This document shows positions 1-4,645 of a DNA stretch of 5,038 nucleotides, one piece after another. The first letter of the stretch is position 1, and the number at the start of each line of letters is the position of its first letter. The notes beneath the pieces were generated by a model. It was not told the origin of the DNA and ran no database searches. It saw only the letters and a program-made list of their open reading frames with translations. Source of the DNA: Umezawaea sp039922235 (lineage in GTDB: Bacteria; Actinomycetota; Actinomycetes; Mycobacteriales; Pseudonocardiaceae); assembly GCA_039922235.1 (NCBI GenBank), contig JBDSAJ010000392.1:1-5038 (forward strand), in the 5' to 3' direction. A program made the position numbers and the translations under genes.

Positions 1-111
1 CAGTAGTCACTGGAGAGCCGGATGCCCTTAACGGGGCACGTCCGGTTCGGCGGGAGGCCGCGCGGAACAGGACCCGACAACGGGCACCTCGCCGCGCGGC
101 CGACCCAGCGG
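1..111 (+). mobile_element. Group II intron, 3' end (domains V and VI)
   Basis: Bases 15-48 form a canonical 34-nt group II intron domain V. It starts GAGCCGGAT and ends GTCCGGTTC, so the basal strands pair. The distal stem GCCCT/GGGGC (24-28 with 33-37) is closed by a TAAC tetraloop (29-32), and the two-base AC bulge (38-39) is present. The catalytic AGC triad is at 16-18. Domain VI follows: a perfect 10-bp stem (56-65 with 92-101), with A103 on the 3' side as a candidate branch-point adenosine. The spacing of about 7-8 nt from branch point to splice site puts the 3' splice site near 110-111, but no clear AY terminus fixes the base. The reverse transcriptase/maturase gene, if any, lies outside the window. 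The sequence passes directly into IS701-type transposase coding DNA, so the intron appears inserted in that gene. Domain V is seen directly; the exact boundary is inferred. Confidence 0.85.
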
Positions 112-1090
112 TCATGCCGATGCTGACGTATGCGACCGAGGCGGGGCACGCGTTCGTGGACCGGGAGTTGTACTTACCCAAGGCGTGGACTTCCGATCCG
201 GTGCGGTGTCGGGCGGCGGGGGTCCCGGTGGATCGGGAGTTCGAGACGAAACCCGCGCTGGTGCGGAGGATGCTGGCGCGTGTGGTGGCTGCGGGGGTGC
301 CGTTCGGGTGGTTCGCCGCGGACTCCGGCTACGGCCGTGACCCCGAGTTGCGTGCGTTCTGCCATGACGGCGGCATCGCGTATGCGATGGCGGTCCCGGT
401 GGACCTGCCGTTGGTCGGCGTACGAGGGGAAGCGTTGTCTTGCAAAGACATTCTGCGGTCGGGGGTGCATCGGTGGGAGCGCCGCACGGCGGGTGCGGGC
501 AGCAAAGGAGCCCGGCTGTACGACTGGTCAGCGCACGCGGTGACGGTGAAGGAGCAGCCTCCCGCCGCCGGGTTCGGCCACACCCTGCTGATCCGCCGGT
601 CCAAGGAGATGAGGAAACACAAGGATCGGCCGTCGTCCTACGACATCGAGTTCTTCCTGGTCCACGCGCCGGTGTCCACGACGACGACGGCGATGGTCCG
701 GGCGGCCGGGTTGCGGTGGAAGATCGAGGAGGACAACAAGATCGGCAAGGACCAGCTCGGGATGGATGCCTACCAGGTTCGCAAGTGGACTCCGTGGTAT
801 CGGCACGTGACGATGTGCATGCTGGCACAGGCTTTCCTCACGGTCACGTGTGCGCGCCAGGGAAAAGAAGCGCCGCTCGACGAGAGCGAGACGGCCGGCT
901 GAGGCTGGTTGTGCTGCCGTTGTCGATCGCGGCGATCCGGGGGCTGCTGGCCGCGGCCGTGCTGGTCCGCGCTGTCGACGTGGTCGCTGCGATCGCCCGT
1001 ACCCTTTGGCGCCAGGTCCACCTGACCAGAGCCCTGATCAGCCACTATCGCCGACGAGGTGACCCGCTTCCGCGTGATCTCGGAATGTAG
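111..1090 (+). pseudogene. IS701-family DDE transposase, N-terminally interrupted, C-terminal tail in -1 frame
   Basis: The translation from about 111 matches IS701-family transposases, which cut and paste DNA with a DDE catalytic triad. Visible family blocks are the 'DRELYLPKAWTSDPVRCRAAG' type strand, 'GWFAADSGYGRDPELR' with the second catalytic Asp (codon 321-323), 'RLYDWSAHAV', and 'WKIEEDNKIGKDQLGMDAYQ' with the catalytic Glu, then 'WYRHVTMCMLAQAFL'. The first Asp and perhaps 150 N-terminal residues are missing because the group II intron lies there. The ATG at 114 is internal to the family alignment and not a true start. The main frame stops at 900-902, but the conserved tail (about 'LPLSIAAIRGLL' to 'SHYRRRG') continues in the -1 frame to a stop at 1088-1090. 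That needs either a programmed -1 shift at 860-866 or an indel. Without excision of the intron the gene cannot give a full transposase. Confidence 0.85.
860..888 (+). promoter_or_regulatory. Candidate -1 programmed frameshift signal
   Basis: GGGAAAA at 860-866 fits X XXY YYZ in the transposase zero frame (codons GGA 861-863, AAA 864-866). A -1 slip here enters exactly the frame that encodes the conserved transposase tail ending at 1090. Seven bases downstream a hairpin forms from CGCTC (874-878) and GAGCG (884-888) with a GACGA loop. This is the usual spacing for a stimulatory structure, although a 5-bp stem is modest. IS701-family elements are not known to me for frameshifting, so an ordinary indel remains a fair alternative. 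Confidence 0.4.
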
Positions 1091-1143
1091 TACAGGACGC
1101 TGCCCTCCGACACGTCCAGCACAGCCTCGTATGCAACACTCAT
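1087..1143 (-). pseudogene. 5' stub of a second insertion-sequence transposase
   Basis: Reading the minus strand from the ATG at 1143 gives about 19 codons, 'MSVAYEAVLDVSEGSVLYY'. This resembles the N-terminus of actinobacterial IS5-like transposases as I remember them (MSV-YEA-LDV-E-SV). After about 1087 the similarity ends and the sequence becomes the tail of the IS701 element, so the gene is cut off there. A Shine-Dalgarno-like AAGGAG lies about 11 nt before the ATG on the minus strand, at the edge of the palindrome at 1148-1207. The fragment is too short for a firm family call; the start and upstream hairpin are what make it more than a chance ORF. It suggests that the IS701 copy inserted into, or recombined with, this older element. 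Confidence 0.4.
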
Positions 1144-1147
1144 CCCG

Positions 1148-1207
1148 CGCGGAACTCCTTGTGAAGATGATCTTTGGTAGGACCACCTTCATAGCGGGAG
1201 TTCCGCG
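1148..1207 (-). repeat. 60-bp imperfect palindrome at the end of the second IS
   Basis: The outer arms CGCGGAACTCC (1148-1158) and GGAGTTCCGCG (1197-1207) are a perfect 11-bp inverted repeat. Inside them the strands starting GTGAAGATGATC (1161-1172) and ending GACCACCTTCAT (1181-1192) also pair almost fully, and on the minus-strand RNA two of the mismatches become G-U pairs. The structure is therefore best formed in minus-strand transcripts. There it includes the GGAG of the AAGGAG in front of the transposase stub starting at 1143, so it may hide that ribosome site. It is probably the terminal region of the insertion sequence. A stand-alone MITE is the alternative. Confidence 0.6.
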
Positions 1208-1606
1208 TCTTTCGTCTCCGCCGCGCCTGAGGTGCCGCGCCGAATCCACGACGACCACACAGCGCTACCAGGCGTTACGCGGAATAGCTCATTGCTTGGC
1301 AGCGGCCTGCCGCACGCGACAGCTAGGGCATTTGTCCGCCGAACCACACCCGGCTACCGGCGAATCACGGGGTCGCCGAAGACGCTCCTACCTGCGGAAA
1401 GGTAGCCAGCTACCGGACGTCGCCGTGAGGCTCTTAGCGTTGCGAAGGATGCCCTGACCGTTGCCTGCTGCGTTGTCGCGGAAAAACCTCATAAATCAAC
1501 GAATAGCGAAGTCCGCGACTAGTCCGCCACCACCGGATGATGCACAGTTTGTTCTGACGGCGCGACCGTCGAAATCCCCCAGCAAAGCAGCTGGGAAAGG
1601 CGATAC
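1208..1606 (+). other. Intergenic/leader region without convincing genes
   Basis: No reading frame here has a good ribosome site or recognisable protein. Several local hairpins are visible: CGGCGA/TCGCCG (1358-1363 with 1373-1378), and CTACC/GGTAG (1388-1392 with 1401-1405), where GGTAG could instead pair with CTACC at 1354-1358 or 1410-1414. CCCAGC/GCTGGG (1578-1583 with 1590-1595) sits just ahead of the ribosome site of the first secreted-protein gene. An AT-richer patch (GAAAAACCTCATAAATCAACG, about 1481-1501) is the best promoter candidate, but I see no clear -35/-10 pair. If transcription starts left of 1350, the operon has a long structured leader. Confidence 0.5.
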
Positions 1607-1615
1607 AAAGGAGGT
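1607..1615 (+). promoter_or_regulatory. Strong Shine-Dalgarno site fixing the start at 1620
   Basis: AAAGGAGGT is a near-perfect anti-16S match, five bases from its GGAGG to ATG 1620. The same frame is open upstream to a start at 1461, but the upstream translation is not signal-peptide-like. This site, plus the signal peptide beginning right at 1620, decides the start. Confidence 0.85.
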
Positions 1616-1619
1616 CGAG

Positions 1620-2117
1620 ATGCTTTCTATTCGCAAGCAGCTGACCGCGGTGCTGATCGGCGCCACGGCTGTCTGCGGGCTGCTCCTGCCCGCCACCACG
1701 GCGGTGGCCGCGCCGGCGGCGACCGAGTCAGTGGCCACCAGCGCGGCGAAGGGCGTCAAGGTCGAGGCCAGCACGACCGCGCTCACGCTCACCACGCAGA
1801 TCACCAGGATCGTCACCACTGCGGTCGACCGGCACGAGAACCGCGAAGGCTACATCCGGTCCATTGTGAATGGCGCCTTCTACGAGGCGGGGCAGCGCTA
1901 CAACGTCCTGGTCATCAAGTTCCGTCACCAGTACACCGCCAGCTGGACCAACCTCGTCTACGACGCCAAGATCAGCGCCGACGGGTACCCGGCCTTCCGG
2001 GTCGTCGTCTTCGGTTCCGGCCAGATCGTCAACAACAGCGACGGCGGCGCGCAGAACTGGGGCTTCAAGGGCTGGTTCGACCGCGATGGTGCCCGCGTCA
2101 CTTTCCGTCAACCGTGA
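1620..2117 (+). CDS. Secreted YvgO-like protein, paralogue 1
   Basis: A 165-residue exported protein. Residues 1-30 are a Sec signal peptide: R5/K6, a hydrophobic core at about 8-28, and a likely cut after Ala-Val-Ala at 28-30. Cys19 lies inside the signal and has no lipobox. After a low-complexity Ala/Thr/Ser linker (31-55) comes the domain: a helix 'NREGYIRSIVNGAFYEAGQ', the strand 'RYNVLVIKF', and the C-terminal block S140-D-G-G-A-Q-N-W-G-F-K-G-W-F-D-R-D-G to V160-x-F162. This order matches the Bacillus YvgO family as I recall it (secreted stress-induced protein, antifungal in one Bacillus strain); the function here is inferred. Its nearest relatives in the window are the next two genes. 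No cysteine remains in the mature form and no catalytic motif is evident. It is the first gene of a three-gene operon; its stop overlaps the ribosome site of gene 2. Confidence 0.85.
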   Translation: MLSIRKQLTAVLIGATAVCGLLLPATTAVAAPAATESVATSAAKGVKVEASTTALTLTTQITRIVTTAVDRHENREGYIRSIVNGAFYEAGQRYNVLVIKFRHQYTASWTNLVYDAKISADGYPAFRVVVFGSGQIVNNSDGGAQNWGFKGWFDRDGARVTFRQP

Positions 2118-2122
2118 AGGAG
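2117..2122 (+). promoter_or_regulatory. Ribosome site overlapping the upstream stop codon
   Basis: AAGGAG begins at the last base of the TGA stop (2115-2117) of paralogue 1 and lies nine bases before ATG 2132. It favours 2132 over the in-frame GTG at 2114 as the start of paralogue 2. Ribosomes ending gene 1 would sit on this site, so translational coupling is likely. Confidence 0.7.
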
Positions 2123-2131
2123 CACACTGCC

Positions 2132-2614
2132 ATGAAGATCAAGACCATGCTCGCCGCCCTGCCACTGGTCGCGCTGCCTCTACTCGGCGCCGTGGCACCG
2201 CCCGCACAGGCGGGGACCACCGACACCGCGTCAACCATGGCGGTTCAGGCCGAGCACGTGCCCAAGGTCAGCGTCCACCTCGACGACGGGGCCAACGGGG
2301 TCGGGGTCGCCAGCGCCATCACCGCGATCAGGACACGACACAGGAGCGAGTTCGTGCAGCGGGCGGTGGACGCCGCCTTCGAGAAGAGCGGTGGGCGGTT
2401 CAACGTCATCATCATGAACCTCTCCCAGAAACACCAGCAAAACCTCAACGGCAAGCGGCTGTACGCCAACATCGAGTTCAGGAACGTCCGATACGGACTA
2501 TGGATCGCCGAGTCCGGCGAGTTCACCAACCAGGGTGACGGCGGCTGGGAGAACTGGGGCTACAGGGGCTGGTTCGAGCGCACCGGCAACACTGTCAAGT
2601 TCCGCAAGCCCTGA
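2132..2614 (+). CDS. Secreted YvgO-like protein, paralogue 2
   Basis: A 160-residue exported protein from ATG 2132. Residues 1-27 are a signal peptide (K2, K4, a Leu/Ala/Pro core, cut after Ala-Gln-Ala at 25-27). The mature protein has a Thr/Ser-rich linker, a helix 'SEFVQRAVDAAFEKSGGR', a strand 'FNVIIMNLSQ' followed by 'LNG', then 'YGLWIAESGEFTNQ'. The terminal block runs G135-D-G-G-W-E-N-W-G-Y-R-G-W-F-E-R-T-G to V155-x-F157 and ends R-K-P. Of the three it is the closest to my memory of Bacillus YvgO, including the 'NLSQ' and 'FTN-GDGGW-NW' stretches. No cysteines occur in the whole precursor. It is co-transcribed with its neighbours, 14 bp after paralogue 1 and 28 bp before paralogue 3. 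The role (extracellular stress or antifungal protein) is transferred from family memory and untested here. Confidence 0.87.
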   Translation: MKIKTMLAALPLVALPLLGAVAPPAQAGTTDTASTMAVQAEHVPKVSVHLDDGANGVGVASAITAIRTRHRSEFVQRAVDAAFEKSGGRFNVIIMNLSQKHQQNLNGKRLYANIEFRNVRYGLWIAESGEFTNQGDGGWENWGYRGWFERTGNTVKFRKP

Positions 2615-2642
2615 CCCGAGCGCACGAGGAGGACAACGCGCC

Positions 2643-3053
2643 ATGAAGACCATGCACCGCATCATCGCCGGAGCCGCCACCGCGGCCGCCCTCACCGCCG
2701 GGATCGGCTTGGCCGCCCCGCTCGTCTCAGCCGCCACGACGGCGGACATCGACGCCTGTCATCTCGACAAGAAGGTGGCCGAGCTCCAGAGCTGGGACAC
2801 CAACGACAAGCACAACATCATGGTGTGGCGGGAGCGGGCTCAGGCCGACAGTCAGTTCACCGGCATTGTGGCCCAGGGTGAGGCGAGGGCCAGGCCGTGC
2901 AAGGAACCCTTCGCCGACAAGACCATGTACCACTGGGTGGTGTTCGACGGCCCGGGCCACTTCGTCCGCAAGGGCGACGGCGGTTTTCGGAACTGGGCCT
3001 TCTCCGGAAAGCGGACGGAGAGCGGCAACCGCGTCACGTTCCAGGTCCGCTGA
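2643..3053 (+). CDS. Secreted YvgO-like protein, divergent paralogue 3
   Basis: A 136-residue exported protein with ribosome site GAGGAGG (2626-2632) ten bases before ATG 2643. Residues 1-30 form the signal peptide (K2, R6, an Ala/Gly-rich core, cut after Val-Ser-Ala at 28-30). The mature part keeps the family outline: 'HNIMVW' at 57-62 corresponds to the YNV strand, 'YHWVVFDGPGHFVRK' at 96-110 precedes the motif, and the end block is G111-D-G-G-F-R-N-W-A-F-S-G to V131-x-F133, again 26 residues from the C-terminus. It differs from its siblings in three ways: the N-terminal linker and most of the first helix are gone, the W-F after the last motif Gly is replaced by K-R, and it has two cysteines (C39, C86) that could form a disulfide. 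It is the last gene of the operon, ahead of the terminator at 3122. It is probably a specialised paralogue; function unknown. Confidence 0.82.
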   Translation: MKTMHRIIAGAATAAALTAGIGLAAPLVSAATTADIDACHLDKKVAELQSWDTNDKHNIMVWRERAQADSQFTGIVAQGEARARPCKEPFADKTMYHWVVFDGPGHFVRKGDGGFRNWAFSGKRTESGNRVTFQVR

Positions 3054-3121
3054 CTGGGCCGAGGGTGTGGAACCGAACGAGAATGCCGTGGCATGACGGC
3101 AAGTCGGCGGCCGGATGTGTG

Positions 3122-3163
3122 GTGAAGGGCCTGGGGTTTCTTCCCAGGCCCTTCACTGCTTTT
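3122..3163 (+). terminator. Intrinsic terminator of the secreted-protein operon
   Basis: A perfect 14-bp stem (GTGAAGGGCCTGGG at 3122-3135 with its complement at 3143-3156) closes a 7-nt loop and is followed by TGCTTTT (T-run 3160-3163). It lies about 70 bp after the stop of paralogue 3 and ends the three-gene unit. Confidence 0.88.
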
Positions 3164-3307
3164 CCACTCGCACTTGTCAGCAGCGGCGCGGTGGAGCTTG
3201 GCCACGATTCAGGCCAGGCGCTCCCGCGCCGCGGGTCGACCCGGCTGTCTCGCGCTGCCTGAGCGCGCTGTTCGACCGCGGGACACCCACTCACTGGAGA
3301 ACTCGCG

Positions 3308-3439
3308 TTGTCCACACGTGCTCGCGTGATCGCCACGTTCGTCGCACCGACCGTCGTCGCCGGAATCAGCTGCACGGTCGCGGCCGGGGTGTTCGACGCT
3401 GCGGGGCCACCATCCCCCGCACTTCATCCATTCCAGACC
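3308..3439 (+). pseudogene. 5' remnant of a secreted-protein gene (TTG start)
   Basis: TTG 3308 is preceded by GGAGA (about 3295-3299) at suitable distance. It begins 'MSTRARVIATFVAPTVVAG' and continues into an Ala/Val-rich stretch, which looks like an export signal: two Arg, then a hydrophobic core to about residue 30. After about 44 codons the frame enters the 45-bp palindrome at 3440. Beyond that it runs antisense to the metallo-beta-lactamase relic, where its amino acids look random, although it stays open to 3826. I therefore read only the first part as real coding DNA, cut off by rearrangement. I do not recognise the family. A chance ORF is possible. Confidence 0.35.
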
Positions 3440-3484
3440 AACAGGTCGAGCCCTTGTCCACTGTGGACAAGGGCTCGACCTGTT
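3440..3484. repeat. Perfect 45-bp palindrome
   Basis: Two exact 22-bp arms (3440-3461 and 3463-3484) flank a single central T at 3462. The left arm reads AACAGGTCGAGCCCTTGTCC and then AC. In RNA it would make a very stable hairpin on either strand. There is no T-run on either side, so a classical U-tract terminator is not clear, but long stems without U-runs are common between convergent actinomycete genes. It sits between a plus-strand remnant and the 3' end of a minus-strand relic, consistent with a bidirectional terminator. Confidence 0.8.
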
Positions 3485-3539
3485 CGGCGGTACCACCGAG
3501 TGGCGGCGCGGCGATCTCGGCGTGCCGCCGCCGGTCCCG

Positions 3540-3873
3540 GTCGCATACCGGCCGAAGTCGAGCCGGCCGGTCAGTCCCGCTTCGGCGAACGCGGCCTCGA
3601 TCACCGCACGGCCTTCCTGGAAAAGGGGCCCAGCTGTCGAAGTGGGCGGGCACCGAGGATCTTTACGGCCTCGGGGCCCTGCGCGCTGTTCAAGGTGATC
3701 GTGCTGCCGCCGAAGAACTGGGCGAAGCGTGCGCCACCGAGGAACAGGACCGCCGTGTCCACCGGGGCGAACTTCGCGGCGATCTCCTCGACAAGCTCCA
3801 GCGCGGCGTTGTCCCCGCTCACGTAGACGAGTTGTTCGGCCAGCTCGTCGAAGCGGATCACCGAGGTGTTCAT
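3540..3873 (-). pseudogene. Metallo-beta-lactamase-fold hydrolase, C-terminal relic
   Basis: On the minus strand, from about 3873 to 3646, one frame gives 'FDELAEQLVYVSGDNAALEL', then 'FAPVDTAVLFLGGAR', then 'LTLNSAQ'-type and 'AVKILGAR' blocks. These are the second half of a UlaG-like metallo-beta-lactamase-fold enzyme, with the metal-ligand Asp in the V-S-G-D motif. The expected continuation around the last metal-binding His appears in a second frame as 'HFDSWAPF' (3644-3621), and the end in a third frame as 'FQEGRAVIEAAFAEAGLTGR'. A few residues between 'LGAR' and 'HFDSW' are missing. Two frame changes, and no N-terminal half with the HxHxDH motif, mean no active enzyme can be made. No clear stop marks the original 3' end; the left boundary is approximate. 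Confidence 0.72.
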
Positions 3874-4009
3874 GGAGCCCATCAACCTCAAGCGATACAT
3901 TCTCGAACGGATGAACCAGGTGCTCGCCAACGAGCCGGACGAGGTGCGCGCGACCTACGTCCAGGCTCGAACCAAGGAGCACCGCGAGCAGTTGGACGCC
4001 GTGCGCTGA
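3872..4009 (+). CDS. Small 45-residue ORF of unknown function
   Basis: ATG 3872 follows GAGG (3863-3866) by five bases. The product, beginning 'MEPINLKRYILERMNQVLAN' and ending 'TKEHREQLDAVR', is charged and predicted helical, with no signal or membrane segment. The composition is that of a real protein rather than of an antisense shadow. It may be a stand-alone small gene or, given the broken genes on both sides, the C-terminal tail of a larger gene lost to rearrangement; the frame stays open upstream only to about 3827. Its ATG overlaps an ATG on the opposite strand (3873), which opens the frame of the metallo-beta-lactamase relic. I do not recognise it. Confidence 0.45.
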   Translation: MEPINLKRYILERMNQVLANEPDEVRATYVQARTKEHREQLDAVR

Positions 4010-4104
4010 ACCGGACCGGTGGCTCAACGGCGGGCGTCGTGGACCTCTGTCGGGCAGGCGGTGGTCGTTGCTGTTCGCGCTGAGCACCCAGCCGCGGTCC
4101 ACGG

Positions 4105-4640
4105 TCAGGTCAGCGCCGCACCGATCTCGTGCAACGCGCCCGTCAGCTCCGCGCGCCGCTGCACCCCCGAGCTTGCGGTAGGTGTTGGTGAGGTGTTTCT
4201 CCACCGCGCGCAACGTCACCGCGAGCGACTCGGCAATCTCCTGGTTCGACTGGCCCGCCACCGCGAGCAGCGCCCACCCTGCGCTCTGACGGCGTCAACC
4301 TGACTGCCACGGGCGCGGACGCCCCGCCGCCAGAGGTCCTCGCTGTCCGACATCTCCGCGCACTGCCGCAGCGTGATCGCCAGCTCCAGGCCTGGTCCGG
4401 AGCCCTCCAGCACCTCAATGGCCCGGCGGGTCAGCGCCGCACCGCCCCGTTCTCCGCTGAGCATGCCCAGCACCCGCATCGTGCTTGCGCGCCAAACGTC
4501 CGCAGCAGCGCGGTTTTCCCGTTGCCCAGCGGACCCATCACTACGATCACGCCACCCGCGCCAGCCGCCACACGGCGCAGTACCCGGCCGACCACGTCCA
4601 GCTCGCCGTCCCGTTCGAGCACCATGGCTTCGCGCACCAT
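4105..4640 (-). pseudogene. LAL-type LuxR regulator, internally deleted and frameshifted
   Basis: LAL regulators are about 900-residue ATP-binding activators with a C-terminal LuxR helix-turn-helix. Here the minus strand from ATG 4640 (or 4625) opens with a true N-terminus, 'MVLERDGELDVVGRVLRRV', and a Walker A motif G-P-L-G-N-G-K-T (4535-4512). About ten residues later it jumps, in another frame, to helical-repeat sequence 'RRAIEVLEGSGPGLELAITL'. It then continues, after further one-base shifts, as the HTH: 'LTPSERRV' (4298-4275), 'AGQSNQEIAESLAVTLRAVE', 'KHLTNTYRKLG', 'VQRRAELTGALHEIGAALT' and TGA at 4105-4107. Walker B, sensor and most of the repeat domain are absent. At least four frame changes are needed, one of them a G-run (ctcgggggt on the minus strand). 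A functional regulator cannot be made from this as it stands. Confidence 0.78.
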
Positions 4641-4645
4641 CCCTC

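Noticed and set aside
112..828. Long minus-strand reading frame opposite the transposase
   Set aside because: It is Pro/Arg/Thr-rich with no domain, as expected for an antisense shadow of high-GC coding DNA.
1340..1440. c-di-AMP riboswitch upstream of the operon
   Set aside because: Short motif pieces are present, but I cannot arrange them in the order and pairing of the known consensus, so no feature is called.
1461..1619. N-terminal extension of paralogue 1 from an upstream start
   Set aside because: The strong ribosome site at 1607-1615 and the signal peptide starting at ATG 1620 fix the start; the extension is not protein-like.
1620..1680. Paralogue 1 as a lipoprotein, based on Cys19
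   Set aside because: The residues before the Cys (Thr-Ala-Val) do not form a lipobox, and a normal Ala-x-Ala cleavage site follows.
3308..3470. Replication origin suggested by two TTGTCCACA DnaA-box matches (3308-3316 plus strand, 3462-3470 minus strand)
   Set aside because: Only two exact boxes occur; one overlaps a start codon and the other is part of the palindrome. There is no AT-rich unwinding region and no dnaA/dnaN.
3209..4261. A 350-codon minus-strand reading frame
   Set aside because: It is open by chance across pieces of two relics (the LAL HTH end and the metallo-beta-lactamase end) and unrelated sequence; no single protein fits it.
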